Positions 23,603 through 36,755 of a stretch of 64,000 nt of DNA are shown one piece after another. Position numbers and translations under genes: made by a program. Source of the DNA: Biscogniauxia marginata (Eukaryota > Ascomycota > Sordariomycetes > Xylariales > Xylariaceae); assembly GCA_022695795.1 (NCBI GenBank), contig MU404098.1, positions 248,001-312,000 on the forward strand, given 5' to 3'. Under the pieces are notes generated by a model. The model did not search any database. It was not told the origin of the DNA and worked only from the letters and a program-made list of their open reading frames with translations. How positions within the stretch are numbered: the stretch's first letter is position 1; the number at the start of each line of letters is the position of its first letter.

Positions 23603-25340
23603 TAACTTTCCTTAAAACGTTATTTTTAATTTTTATGTTAATTCGTATGTAAATTAATATAACTAATCTATTATTTTGTTATTTAAACATTTAAACATCT
23701 CTTTTATTGATTTTTAATTTATAGTTTTCTTTTAATATAATAAATCTTAAAATTAAAATTAAATAAAAAAATTATTTAACGTTTATATTATTATAAATCA
23801 TGTAAAGTTCTTATAATTTAAATAAATATCGATAGGTTTTTTAGTTTTATTAAACCATAATTCTTATTTCTTTAATATTTTAATAATTTAATTTAGTATT
23901 ATATAGTACTTTAAATAAGTACGCGACTAAGTATCATTTTCTATTATTTTTTAGTTATTCTAAAATTACTTTAATAACGAAATTTAAGGTATTTATTTTT
24001 AGTCGTTTCTTCTTATTTTTATTTAAAAGTTTATATATAACCTCGCTAATTATTACTTTTTTTAGTTATTAAAAAGCCTATTTAGTTTTTTTAATAAAAT
24101 AAAAAGCTTTTTTTATTTTTATTAAGGTAATTAATTCCGTTAATGGTTTAGTAATTCACTTAAAATCTTGAATAAGTTATTTAACGTAATTAATAAAACC
24201 AAGAAATACGTATACGTTTATAACATTTTTAGGTTTTAACTAATCCTTAATTATTGCTTTTTTTCCTTTTTAAATTTAGTTTTTTAATATATTATTCATT
24301 TTTAGTTAAATAAACGAGTAGGTTTACCTTTTTTAAGGCTTTTAATACTTGTTTTATATATTTTTATACTTCTTTTCGCTTTTTAAGTAAATTAATATAT
24401 CGTTTAAATAAATAAATATAAATTTATTTAAAAACTTGCGAAAAACCGTTATAATTATATATTAAAATGTAATAAATATATTAATAAGTTTAAATAATAT
24501 AACTTTATATTTATAATGTTTATATATTATTTAAAGGGCGGTATATTATTTATGTCTTTTAACTATTTTAATTATATAATAATTATCGCGAAAATTTAAT
24601 ATTATAAAGATTTAGGCTTTATTAATTTACCTTTTTATAAGTTTTATTAATAATAATAAATATCCATTTTTTATTACTTTATTAAGGTATTAATAATTAA
24701 TTACTCGTCATTACACTAAATTTCCTTTTTTATTAATATATTACTTTCCGTCTTTATTAATCTTTAATACTATAAATACTAAGTATTTTAACAAAGACTT
24801 TAATTCTCGAATATATCCTTTATTAAGATCCTTTTAAATTCCTTTTTATAATACCCTTTATTTTTCTTAATTTTAATAAAATGTGTTTATTTCGAAATTT
24901 ATTTATAAATTATTTCTTTTAAATTAATTTATTTTTAGAATTATATTATAACTTAATATATATATAATATTAAAAATAACTTACTTAAAATGTTTTTAAA
25001 TAGTTATTAAAAAAAGATTATTTTTTTAACATTTTACTATTTTTTTAACATTTTACTATTTTTTTAACATTTTACTATTTTTTTAACATTTTACTATTTT
25101 TTTAACATTTTACTATTTTTTTAACATTTTACTANNNNNNNNNNNNNNNNNNNNNNNNNNNNNNNNNNNNNNNNNNNNNNNNNNNNNNNNNNNNNNNNNN
25201 NNNNNNNNNNNNNNNNNNNNNNNNNNNNNNNCTATTTTTTTAACTAAATATATATTTTTTAAAGTTTTATAATTTATATAAACTTTATTTATATATTTAT
25301 AATATATTATTCTTTTAAGCTACCTTAATTAAAATATAAC
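23603..25340 (-). mobile_element. Gypsy element D, pol part (RNase H and reverse transcriptase), minus strand, left of the Copia insertion
   Basis: The sequence parallels 18,581-20,600 of element C: linker after RNase H at 23,603-23,700, RNase H ~23,880-24,080, reverse transcriptase ~24,150-24,950. The catalytic motif reads YLND at 24,399-24,410, that is Asp to Asn in the first position by G-to-A change. The 19-bp tandem repeat and the 97-N gap lie near its right end. It ends at the ATAAC target duplication of the Copia element and resumes at 31,734. Confidence 0.85.
25024..25243. repeat. 19-bp tandem repeat containing a 97-N assembly gap (25,135-25,231)
   Basis: The unit ATTTTACTATTTTTTTAAC repeats at least five times before the gap, and a partial unit follows it. 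The homologous site in element C (~20,495-20,520) has a single unit (TTTATTATTCTCGTAAC). The gap is therefore an unresolved repeat, and the true copy number is unknown. Confidence 0.93.
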
Positions 25341-25537
25341 TATTAATAGGTACGTACGTATGTAAAAGCAAAGTAACGAATAGTAATATGAAAAATAGGG
25401 GTAAAACTGGTGTAATATTAATGTCTTAGGAGGGAAAAGTCTATATAAGCTATACTACTAAAGGTAGCATATTTATACTAAAAAAATGTAGCAGTTTCCG
25501 TGTAGGGACACGGCCCTTGTTTGTTATTTAACTATTA
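25341..25537 (-). repeat. Copia LTR (left copy, 197 bp)
   Basis: It begins TATTAATAGGTACGTACG, the mutated form of TGTTGATAAGTACG in the right copy, and ends TTTAACTATTA. It contains a TATA-like AGTCTATATAAGCTATA and the ACACGGCCCTT box shared with the right copy. Differences between the copies are mostly transitions. Confidence 0.9.
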
Positions 25538-28500
25538 CTTATTTTCTTTTTTCTTTTTTCTTTTCGTAATAAACTTATTATGAATACCTCCGGCTATTCC
25601 GTTTTTTAAGCCCTTGAAATTACTTATTTTTCGTTATTTTATTTCCTTTTTATTTATCTCTTTAGTTTTAAGTTAATTTGGTTCTTTTTTATTAGTGTTT
25701 ATATCGCTTTATTTGGGAGGGCTTTCGTTATCGCATCGACGGGGTTATATTTGCTATAAATCTATTAGATGTTATTTATCTCTTAGTTTTTATATGATTA
25801 TTATAATGTTATAAGATTAATTATTAACCTCTTTTCGTTAGTATTGCTTATTTAAATAAAATATTGGTATAAAGAGAAAGAATTAGTGTATAAAATAAAA
25901 GGAACTTTTAAGAGGTTTAGTCGGGTTAGAATCGTGTTAATAATATTGTAAATAATATAGCTTATATTAAATCCTTGTATTATTTTATATATCTTACTAG
26001 TAAAAACATTATAAGTGACTCGTTTATACTTAATAAATAACTAATAGATTATATTGTTTATAATAATAACTTTATTATTATAATTTATTGATTTTTTATT
26101 ACTTAATATAATAATGTAATTAATTTATAAGTTTATATTCTCGTTATTAGCGAACGATTTATTTATAAAGATATATAAGTATAAATCGCGTAAATTTAAT
26201 TCGACGTAATTAAATTCGCGGTTTTTGTGCTTTATTTACTATTTAATACGCGAGTTAAGCGTTTTCGCTTCTTTTTAACCGGGTTTTATATGTTGCGTTA
26301 TTATAAAATAGTCGAAAGCTGCCTTAAGTTAATAGATAAAGGAGATGTAAGCGCTTCTCGCTCGTTATTTCACGAATTGTTTAATTATATTTAATAAAGC
26401 CGCTTTTAAGTTTAAAAGTTATAATTTCTCGATTTATCCTTTTTAAGTGGCGGTAATAGTTCTTTCGTGGATTATAATTCGTGATTTATTAAAGTCTTTA
26501 ATTACGCTTGTTTTTAGTATTTTTTACAGCTTCGCCTTAATACCTGTTTTTGCGAGTGCCTTGTTTTCTTCGACGAGGAACTTTAAAGTGCCGATATTTA
26601 ACGTGTTATTTGTTTAGAGGCTTGTGATTTTAAATGGTCATATAAAGTCCGTGATTAATAAGCACGGATTAAATGTAAATAGGCTTATCTTTAACTCTTG
26701 TTAATAGTGTTTAAAGTATGTTTCGAACTAGTATATACTTAATTCTATTAATTTATATAAGGGTTTTATAATTTGTAATAACGTTTTTTAAGGTATTTAC
26801 TTTTTAATTTTATAAATAGGTATATATATATCGTTTTTTATATAAGGGTTTTAAATTAAGTATATATTATAATAATGTCTCGGATTATTATTTTTATGCT
26901 TTATTACTACTAAGTTGATATTAACGCGAGAATTAATTGTTAATTAATACGTTAAATTGTAAAGGCGTAAGTTATAATAAAGTTTTTATTAAAATCTTTA
27001 TAGCTTTATATTACGAGTCGCGACTTTTTATATAGTATAAGCGTGTTTTTATTTTTGATTTTATAAATTATTCGGGATTTAAAGATAATCGCTTTATAAT
27101 AAATTATTTCGTTATATATTATTTCGTTATAAGATGCCGTCGGCGAATAAAGCGTTTAGCTTTTTTATATCGAAAGCTTTATATAGCTTTTTTAATGCGA
27201 TTATTTTCTCGTTTAATCGTAGTTTTAAAGTAAAGGTATAATTATTTTCTTTTTTTGCGTTGAGGTATGTAGCGTTTATAAGGAAAATATTTAGGTCCTT
27301 ATTAAAAATAACTTTGTAATTATTAAGGTTGAATTTTAGTCGCGGGAATTAAACCTTTAATTTCTTTATAAGTGTGGGTTCCTTTTTAGGTTAGATATAT
27401 AATTTAATATGCGTGTTTCGAAATATAGATGTTTTTCTCGATATATTTAAGGAAATAATGATATCTTTATTTATAACGGTAATAACCTTGTATAGCCTTT
27501 TTTATTCGTTTTATTCTTGATAAATTAACACGTTACTATTAATAAATAGTGATATAAATAGCGTTTTAAGCGTGTTAGGTTTATTTCGTGTGTTTAAAAC
27601 GTTACGAATAATCTTTTATGCCTTAACTTTCTTTATTTTAATTATAACTCGTTATATTACTTAAGCTTTTTATAACTATAACGATGTAGGAAGTAAGTCT
27701 ATATTAATTTTGGGATAAGCGCCGAAAACTAATAATATAAAGATAAAACTATCCGGATTTACCGTGTTATTTACGGGTTTAATTACTATTTATAATCAAG
27801 TTATTTTTGATCTTTATATTTCTTCGGAAATAATCTTGTATATTTTTCGAATTAAGTTATAATATTTTTTAACTTTATTAATAAATTAATATGTTTTAAT
27901 TAATACTTGGTTATAAATAATGCCTATTAATTAAGCCTTATTATAAAATTTAACGTTATTAAAATTGGTTTTTGTATCGTGATTAATGATATTTAGTGGG
28001 TTAAAATAGGTATTAATTTAGTATTGTTTTAGTATTTTTTATGTTTCTTATGCGGAGATACTTCGTATAAAACGGGTTACCTAGAATTTAGTGGTAATAT
28101 TAATTATATGGAGGATTAGTTTCTTGTTTAAGTATATAATGTTAGTAATTACTTCATAGTTAAAATCTATATCAGGGTTTTTTAAGTTAAACTTAAATCG
28201 TTATAATGCCTTGCTTTTTACTTGATAATAGTGGTAGAATTTATTGATCTTTTTAATGTTTTTTATCTTAATATTATGTTTTGCTTTCTTTAAAAAATTA
28301 TATAACTTGTTTATAAATAAATGGCCGAATTTTGTATATATACGTCGTAGTTTTATTTTTATAAAGTAAGTAGTATTATTTAAGTAAAACTATAAGTGTT
28401 TTTACTTACGTATAATTATAATTATTATTTCATTTTTGTTAATTAACTAGTTAGTAGTATTATTAAGGTATACCCCTAATTAGTTTATATTTTTAAGCGA

Positions 28501-29879
28501 TAAAAGGAACGAGGTGTTCGTTTTTATTACGTGGAAATTAACTTGATTAAATAAAGTTTTAATTGCGATAATGCTTAATGATTTAATGGGAGGCTTATCG
28601 CTAAAACGGATGTTTGCTTTATTTGCTCGATTATGATTCATTTTTAGTTATTTGTCGGGATACTTTTTAATTAACGCTAAGCATTATTTCTTCCTTGTTA
28701 TAAATACTTTTATAGTTTTAATGTTTAGTATAATTTTTTGAAAAATGTTCCTTGTATATTTATTTAATATAAATATTATGTCGGTTTTGGGTTTATTTAA
28801 TGGTAAAAGCGACGCGACTCGATGTTAAAAGGCTTGGTTAAATAAGTAAGTTGCGGTTATATATTGTTTGCTTATTAGTTTATCAGTATTTGTTATTAAG
28901 TTTGATACTTCTTTTTAATCGGATTTAAAGCTAGATTCCTTAATTCCTTTATAATTTACTAAGAAGTTCTTATAATTACTTTTAAATTAGTTATATTTGG
29001 CTTTTTATTAGGATTTAGCCTTTTTTTATTTCTTTTTTAAATGTTTAATGGACTAGTATTTTTCTTTTTTACATACTTAGCATTTTTTTATTATTATTTA
29101 AAAGGTTACTTAAAGTAGTACTTACTACTTCGGTTATTTTTATGATATTTGCGGTTAATATAGTATTAGTTAGGTTTGTTATCATTATTATTATTTTCGT
29201 TTATAAGGTATTAACATGCTTTTTTTATTACTTTATAAGTGTTAATCGAGGTTTAAAACTTGCTTGTTAAGTTTTTAAACTTGTAAGTTAGTTCGAATAA
29301 TGTGTGTTAAAATTGTGGAATAATGTAATAAGCGCGGTGAACTGTTATAATTAGTTATTATTTTCCTTTAAAGTTTAGTTTTAGTGCTTTTTAATATAAT
29401 AATAGTTTATTAAGTATTAATTAAAGTATTTTTATATTTGTTTTGTTTTTACTTTACTTTTTGGCTTTTATATTAAAAAACGTAATAATAGTTTAATTAT
29501 AATAATATTAAATCTTGTTTTATTTAATATTAAAGTGTCGTTTTATAGTGAAATACATATCGGTGAAGCATTAATGTTAAGAGACATTATATAAGAAATA
29601 GATTATTGTTTTTCTCGATAGTATTATTAAAAACATGGCATGGAATTGCGACTACCGAATATCGATAGTGTAATAAACATTTAAAAAGAATTTAAACTTG
29701 TCTTTTAAGATGTTATATATCTCTTCGATGTAATTATTCTTTTTGTTTTATGCCTTTTTAAAGTGTTTCACAATAGTCGGGGGGCATATATTGTTAAGAA
29801 CTTTCACGGGTGAAACAACATAATACGTTTATTCTTTTTGATTTTCGATAGGTATAAACGACTAGCTTGGTATTTATTA

Positions 29880-30610
29880 TTTAAGTTTTGGGGTAGGCCC
29901 TTAAGCCGTTAGGGAGGAGGAAGCGAAGCCTCTTGGGGTTTTTACAGGTCCTTACCCTCCGTTTAGGTAAGCTGTTAAAGGTGGTTAATATTTTGAGGTT
30001 TATGTATTTCCTGGAGTGACGTACGGGGTTGGTTGGGCTCCTTAGGGTGGCACTGTCTAGCTATTCCTCTCGCTAGTGGGGTAAGGTTGCGTATATGGAT
30101 AGCTTTGATAGTTTGGCATTTATGAGCCCCACCCGGGGAGAGGAGGAGGGTAGCTTGGGTATTCGGGATATCCCATTAGTGGATATCCTGAATAGTATAA
30201 GTACGGGTACCTTGGGGGAATAAAGGGTGGCTATAGTTAGGCTTGTTAACGGGGCGCTTATTATATGATATTAGGTATAGTAAAGGGTTAGTTAGGCACG
30301 AGAGGAGAAGTGTTAAAGGAGGATATAATGTGCCTTTTTGTGGTTTTAGCGGACGGTTACGCTTAGCGTGAAGAGATAGAGTGGGGATCGGGAAAAACTG
30401 GTTATTTTTGTGATTATTAGGGAGGAGAAGAAGGTATTTATTGCGACGTGGGGGAGAGTCGTTAAGGTCTTTATATTCTACTTAGCCCTGTCGTTAGTAG
30501 GCGCGACTCTACCGTTTTTAATTTTTTTTTCGATTAAAATAGCATTCCCGGTTAGAAAATGTTATGCCGAACTAAGGTTTAAAATTATACGTTTTAAGGG
30601 ATGAAGAGAG
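29880..30610 (-). mobile_element. Copia gag region: G-rich/C-poor patch with little RIP
   Basis: This 730-bp stretch is clearly richer in G+C than all AT-rich surroundings and strongly G-biased on the + strand. The minus-strand frame gives MGYPEYPSYPPPLPGWG and SYPYTQPYPTSERN, a Pro/Tyr/Gln-rich sequence as at the N-terminus of fungal Copia Gag, interrupted by stops. A 64-codon + strand frame at 30,410-30,604 is the antisense of this region, and I do not regard it as a gene. Just to the right, TTTCGTAAG and CTTACGAAA form a 9-bp hairpin stem with a 4-nt loop (~30,617-30,638). Confidence 0.55.
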
Positions 30611-31531
30611 GATTTCTTTCGTAAGTCACCTTACGAAATAACGTTTATTATTTAAGTGACTTTATTACTACTTATTCGAATTAAGAGGATAATTAACGAA
30701 ACTTCGTTATTAATTTTGGGGGAATTATACTTTAATTAATCTCGATTATTAGTATTTTTTATATAAAGGCGTTTAGTCATTTTTATTTAATTAGTTTTAA
30801 ATTTCGAAAGTTTTAAATAAATGGCTTTCAAGTTATAATAAACTTAATAAATAAATTAAAATATTTAAAGTTACTTTTCTTAATATAAATTCCTTATCTT
30901 ATTAAAGTATTTTTTAAACTAAAGCGAAAAAGGGTAAATATTAGTTTAAAGTTACTCGTTATAAAACTATTAAATCGATTTTAATACGTTTATATTAACA
31001 ACTTCGAAGTTCGCTAAGGTCGTTAATACTTAAGTGTTTTTCTTAGTATGTAAGGCTATCTCGGGGTTAATAGTTTCTCACTTAATAACTATAAAGTCAA
31101 ATTTATTAATAAAGGAAAGCGGTCGCTTAGTGATTATTCTTAATAAGTCGAGTAGTTACGTCTTAACTTTGGTGAATTCTAGATCGAGCCCCTTTAGGTT
31201 AGTTGTCTAGCTAAATAACCTTATAAGCCGTTATTATTATTATTATTACTTAAAGCTTTTTACTTAAGTTTCAGGTTATTTTCCTTTTAACATGGTAAAT
31301 AACGTCGAGAATAACAACGAAAATCTAAGAGGTAAAAATGGGTTATATATAAAGGGAAATTCTTGTTATTTGTCGCTTATAAGAAGCTAACGAAGGGTGT
31401 GTTTATATGTATATAAGATTAATTTTCGCTAATATCGTTTATTTACTACTTAGGAGATCTCCTAATTATCGTGATAATGACTTTTTTGGCTTTATTAATT
31501 TGTGTTATTAAAGTCTAGTAATATTAATTAG

Positions 31532-31728
31532 TGTTGATAAGTACGTACATATATAAAAGCAAAGTAACAAATAGTAATATGAAAAATAGAGGTGAGACTA
31601 GTGTAATATTGATGTCTTAAAAGGGAAAAGTCTATATAAGCTATATTGCTGAAAGCAGCGTATTTATACTAAAAGAATGTAACAGTTTCCGTGTAGAAAC
31701 ACGGCCCTTGTTTGTCATCTAACCATTA
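31532..31728 (-). repeat. Copia LTR (right copy, 197 bp)
   Basis: It starts TGTTGATAAGTACGTACAT and ends CTAACCATTA, directly before the ATAAC duplication. It is better preserved than the left copy at both ends. Confidence 0.9.
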
Positions 31729-31733
31729 ATAAC

Positions 31734-34450
31734 TTTTATTTATTTTTAAGTTTATAAAGGCTTTATATTCCTTTTTATTATACTTGACTTTAATTATAAT
31801 AATATTGTTAAGTTTTAACTAAACTTTATATAAAGACTTATTATTTATAGCTTCTTATTATTTTATTAGCGAAAACCTTTATCGTTTTTTAGTTTTTTAT
31901 ATTCCTTTTTTTTAGGTTTTTTTAAGTCGTTACAGCTTTAATGTCTTTTTATTCTTAGGTTTTTATAAAAACGTGTTTTTAATAATTATTATTTAAATAA
32001 TCTTTTTAATTATTTTTTTAATAATAAGAGGTAAAAAATTTATTTTTTATATAGAATTTTATATATTAAAATTTTAATTTTTTTTCGAGGGCTTTTTTAT
32101 AACTTAAATCTATTTTTTTATTAATTTAAAGCTTTTTAAGATTTTGGATTATTTTCGAATAAAAAGCATAATTCTTAGATTTATTTATTAAAAATAACTT
32201 GATATCTTTTTATAAATTTATATATATTTTTAGAAACTTTCCCTTTTTCTTAAAATATATTTTAACGATTTATTTATAATTTAGTTTAATTATATATATT
32301 TTTATTTATTATTTTATTAAATATTTCTTTACGAAACCGAATAAACTAGTGTTATATTTAACTCGTTTTTCGAGTTAATATAGAAAATATAATTTCTTTT
32401 ATAATTCCTATAATTCTTCTTTAACTTCGTTTTTTTAAAACCCGTTTCGAGTAAATTATATATATTACATAGTATTAAAATGTAACATATATAGCTCTTA
32501 ATAATTACTTCGTTACTTTTTTCGGAACTTAAATAAAAATAATATATTTTAAAATAATATAATTATTATGGAACGTTATTATAAATATATTTATTCTTTT
32601 TTATGTTATTACTTTCCGGTTTTTAGAAATAATAACCGGCTTTATTTTTAAAGCTTTAATATATTTAATAAGCGTCGTTAATATAAAAGTTTTAATATAA
32701 CAATATATATTCTTTTTTTAATTATTTTATTATCTTTAACTTTATTTTAGGTTTTTCGCTTAATAACCTATTAAATTAATTAACATTATTTAAGTTTTAA
32801 TAAACATCGTAATTATTATTTATATAAAATTTCTAGTTTAAGTTATTATATTTATTTTTTCCTTAATATATTTCATATTTATCGTTATTATAATGGCTTT
32901 AATGTAACTTATTATAATTTAACTTAATTCTTAAGTCGTATTCTAATTTATAAGTATTATATTTATACGGTAATTCGTTTTCGTTATATCTTTACTTGGC
33001 TTATTTTAGCGTAAAGTACTTTAAATAGTCTTTATAATTAATTTTATAATATTTATAACTTCCTTTTATAAAGACTTCCTCGTTTTTTTCTATTTTAATA
33101 ATAATAATAATAAACACTTAATTTATTTCTTTATTATTTCGAAATAAACCCTTATTTCGGAGGTTTTTTTTTCAAGTTAAAAAATCCCTCTTATTTTTAG
33201 TTTTTATTTCTTAGGGCTTTAATACTTGTTCTTATAATATTTTTTTTTATAATTAAAACACTTAATAATTAATTTATCTTGTTTTTTTACTCTTTTTAAG
33301 TAACGTTAATTTTAATAAGGTTTAACTTAGTTTTAATACCTTTCCTTGTTTTAATACCTTTCCTTGTTTTAATACCTTTCCTTGTTTTAATACCTTTCCT
33401 TGTTTTAATACCTTTCCTTGTTTTAATACCACTTTTATAATTTCCTCTTTTTTACTAGTCGCCGTTCTTTCGCTATATCGTTTTTTTAAAGTATCGTTTA
33501 AAGTTTTTATTATTAATAATAATTACCATTATAACGTAGTTATTAAACTTTTCTAGGTTTTTTTTCTTTATATATATTTATTTTATATAATTTATTTTTT
33601 ATATAGTTTTTTAATCCTTAATAAAATAAATAATATAAGCTTTTAATAAGTAATTATAATTAATTTATAAATTTTTTAAACTTAATAACGTAGTTTAAGG
33701 TTTTCTTATTTTGTCGTAATTTATAAAGTTAAGTTTTAATTTATTACTTAAGAATTAAGTTATTAAATATATATTTAAGTTGTTTTTTAAACTCTTTATA
33801 ATCTTTAAAGACTTTTTTTATGTTTTTTAAGCGTTTTATTTATTATTTAAGTAATTTTTTAATACTTATTAAAACTAAGTTAAAGCAATTCTGACGAGGA
33901 GTTAAGATATTATAAGAACTTTTTATTTTTTAATAGTAATTATTTTATAATAAAACTATAAATAGGTTTTAACTTAAATTAAAAATCCTTTTAAATTACT
34001 TAACTTATTATACTTATTAAGTATAATTAATTTAAAGTTTTTTATATCGGGAGTTATTATGTTATTTTCGTTATTTAAATTATTAAGGTCGTTATTATTT
34101 AAAAGTGGCTTCGGTTATTTATTTTTAAGAAGTAAGGGTTATTTTACTTATTTGTTTTTTAAGTGTTTTCTTCTTCTTTTTTTTTAAATAATTTTTTATT
34201 AAACTTTAAAGGTGTCTTCTTAGGGCTTTTCTTTAACTGCGACTATAATTAACTTTTATGTTAATTTTTTTAAACCCTTTTATTATATCGTAAAAGAATT
34301 TAAAGCTTTCGTTTAAAAGCTTATTAATTATTATTTTTTTTATTTTTTTATTACCTTTTAATTTTAAGGGGTATATTTATCTTAAGATGATTTAACCGAG
34401 AGTCCCTTTTTTTAAATTAATATTAAACACTAATTAAGGAGCTATTAAAA
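31734..34450 (-). mobile_element. Gypsy element D, protease-gag part, minus strand, right of the Copia insertion
   Basis: It resumes exactly where 25,340 left off (TTTTATTTATTTTTAAGTTT corresponds to ~20,610 in element C). It continues through protease, the gag-pol linker, a zinc-knuckle region (~33,240) with a tandem expansion beside it, the gag body and the acidic Lys/Glu stretch (~34,150-34,200). It ends at the leader next to the LTR at 34,451. It is decayed throughout and has small deletions compared with element C. Confidence 0.85.
33331..33433. repeat. 18-bp tandem repeat, five full copies plus a partial, near the gag zinc knuckle of element D
   Basis: The unit TTTTAATACCTTTCCTTG is perfectly repeated. 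The same place in element C (~22,150-22,185) shows two imperfect half-units (GGTTCTAGTGCTTTTCCT, then GGTTCTGGCACC). These probably seeded slippage or unequal exchange. Confidence 0.95.
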
Positions 34451-34924
34451 TGTAATAAACCTCTTTATATATTTCTAGTTAATTAACTTTATAAGTAAAT
34501 ATATACTAGGTTTTCTTGATTTAAAGGTAATAATGAATTAAAATTAATTTAAGAGATTTATAATGCTTTGTTCGTCCGAGAGATTTTAAGGTACTCTTAT
34601 TATAATATTAAAAAGTAATTATAATTTTAAATTAATAGCTAAAAACTAAAATAAATAACTAAATACATAAGAAATCTTATTCTTTTTATATTTATTATTC
34701 TATTTTTTATTCTTTATAATTAATATGTTAAATACCTTTAAATAAGTCTTATTTATACTTATTCATTCTCTATTAAATACTATTAAATAAGTCTTATCCA
34801 CACTTATTTATATCACGTAATAATAGGTCGCTTTCCTTTTCAGGATCTATATCTAAGCCGGACATAAAAAGAGTGAGAATAATACTCTTGTCACTTAATT
34901 GCTTACCCTGGTTGGTTTATAACA
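34451..34924 (-). repeat. LTR (474 bp), 5' LTR of element D
   Basis: It starts TGTAATAAACC after the leader complement and ends GGTTTATAACA. The U3 half has its own sequence, with near-duplicate segments AATAAGTCTTATTTATACTT and AATAAGTCTTATCCACACTT (~34,742-34,810). The last 100 bp (AGGATCTATATCTAAGCC) is less mutated than the rest. Confidence 0.8.
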
Positions 34925-36360
34925 ACTTTAAAACCTTTTTAATAAACTAAATATAATAAATCTCTTAAATTAACCTTAACTTATTATTACTTTTAAATTA
35001 AGAAAACTTAATACGTATTTACTTATGAAATTAATTAATTAGAAATATATAAAGAGGTTCGTTACATTTTAATAGTTCTTTAATTAATGCTTAATATTAA
35101 TTTAAGAAAAAGGATTTTCGGTTAAACCGTCTTAAGATAAATATGCCCCTTAAAACTAAAAAAACAATAAAAAAAGAAATAAAGAAATAAAAAATAATTA
35201 ATAAGCTTTTAAATGAAAACTTTAAATTCTTTTACAATATAATAAAAAAGTTTAAAAAAACTAATATAAAAAGCTTTAAAAAGACACCTTTAAAGCTTAA
35301 AAAAATCGTTTAAAAAAGAAAAAAAAAGAAACAAAAGAAATAAAATAACCTTTACTTCTTAAAAATAAATAACCGAAATTACTTTTAAATAATAACGACT
35401 TTAATAACTTAAACGACGAAAACGATATAACGACTCTCGATATAAAAGATTTTAAATTAATTATATTTAATAAATATAATAAGTTAAATGATTTAAAGGG
35501 ATTTTTAATTTAAGCCGGAACTTATTTATAATTTTATTACGAAATAATTACTACTAAAAAATAAAAAGTTTTCACGATATCCTAGTTTCTCGTCGAAATT
35601 ATTTTAACTTAGTTTTAATTAATATAAAAAAATTATTTAAATAATAAATTAAACATTTAAAAAAACATAAAAAAAGAATTTAAAAAAGAATTTAAATTTA
35701 TATTTAATAACTTAATTCTTAAATAATAAGACGAAACTCGACTTTATAAATTACGATAAAATAAAAAGGCTTTAAATTATGCTATTAAATTTAAAGGACT
35801 TATAAATTAGTTATAATTACTTATTAAAAGTTTATATTATTTATTTTATTAAAAACTAAAAAACCATATAAAAATGAGTTATATAAAATAAACTTATATA
35901 TAAAAAAACTTAAAAAAGTTTAATAATTACGTTATAATAATAATAATTATTAATAATAAAAACTTTAAACGGTACCTTAAAAAGAAAAAAATAATATAAT
36001 AAAAAAATAGCGATTATTAAAAAAAAGGAAATTATGAAAGTGATATTAAAACAAGGAAAAGTACTAAAACTAAATTAAACCTTATTAAAATTAACGCTAC
36101 TTAAAAAAAGAAAAAAAACAAAATAAGTCCATTATTAAATGTTTTAATTATAAGAAAAAAAATATTATAAAAACGAGTATTAAAGTTTTAAGAAATAAAA
36201 ACTAAAAATAAAAAAAAATTCCTTTACTCAAGAAAAAAGCCTTAAAAATAAAAATTTATTTTAAAAATAACAAAAAAGTAAATTAAATATTTATTATCGT
36301 TATTTTTAAAATAAAAAAAATTATAATATTTATTAAAGTTATAAAAGAAAAACTTATTAA
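34925..36360 (+). mobile_element. LTR remnant (34,925-35,066) plus Gypsy gag fragment, plus strand
   Basis: The first 142 bp are the R/U5 end of a plus-oriented LTR, ending GTTCGTTACA. The leader and gag follow (ATG CCC CTT AAA near 35,142), then the acidic stretch, the gag body and a decayed zinc knuckle near 36,137 (TGT TTT AAT TAT AAG). The U3 part of the LTR is replaced by the element D LTR, and pol is cut off at ~36,360 by a minus-oriented LTR. Confidence 0.75.
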
Positions 36361-36755
36361 TATTACAAGTAAATACGTATTAAGTTTTTCTTGTTTTAAA
36401 AGTAATAATGAATTAAGGTTAATTTAAAAGATTTATAATGTCTTATTCGTTAAAGAGATTTCAAAGTATTTTTATTATAATATTAAAGAGTAATTATAAT
36501 TTTAAATTAATAACTAAAAACTCGAATGAATAACTAAATACATAGGAAATTTCTAGGTTATTTATATAATTCTTCTTTAAAAGTAAAGTTTATTATTCTC
36601 TTTAATTGTTTTGTATGGATTTATCGTGATTTAGTCGTACTTAGATCACAATATATCTTATTTTTAGTTTACTTAAGTGATTACTCGAAGTTACTTCATT
36701 ATTAGTTTATAAACCCCTTATAAAAGACCCCTTTAATCTTAGGTAAGTCGTAACA
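36361..36755 (-). repeat. LTR fragment (~395 bp), minus orientation, lacking its first ~55 bp
   Basis: Homology begins at TATTACAAGTAAATACGTAT, inside the shared half, and continues to AAGTCGTAACA at 36,755. U3 carries GTTTATAAACCCCTTATAAA. The left end is truncated against gag, and the right side continues with plus-strand integrase, so a rearrangement rather than a clean insertion is likely. Confidence 0.7.

Larger units (their letters stand above)
25341..31728 (-). mobile_element. Complete Ty1/Copia retrotransposon with target duplication ATAAC, inserted in Gypsy element D
   Basis: Two 197-bp LTRs (25,341-25,537 and 31,532-31,728) share GTACGTAC, AAAGCAAAGTAAC and ACACGGCCCTTGTTTGT. ATAAC occurs at 25,336-25,340 and 31,729-31,733. 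Between them the minus strand reads in Copia order from the right: a Pro/Tyr/Gln-rich gag (~29,880-30,500), then a long decayed pol. Near its left end pol has a reverse-transcriptase segment LY.LIE...FETYFKHY.QEL and FNPCLLITDF (~26,560-26,780). After it comes an RNase H segment VF.NKSFANNE..S.QI.Y at ~26,090-26,190. The FNPCLLIT and SFANNED types are typical of fungal Copia pol. Stops, mostly TAA/TAG at Gln sites, show RIP. Excising it with one ATAAC restores Gypsy pol. Confidence 0.92.

Noticed and set aside
25024..25243. CRISPR-like array of short direct repeats
   Set aside because: Head-to-tail repeat units with no spacers, in a eukaryotic retroelement; a minisatellite.
30410..30604. 64-codon plus-strand frame with a hydrophobic middle
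   Set aside because: Opposite to the Copia gag region in a G-rich patch; composition alone explains the open frame and the hydrophobicity.
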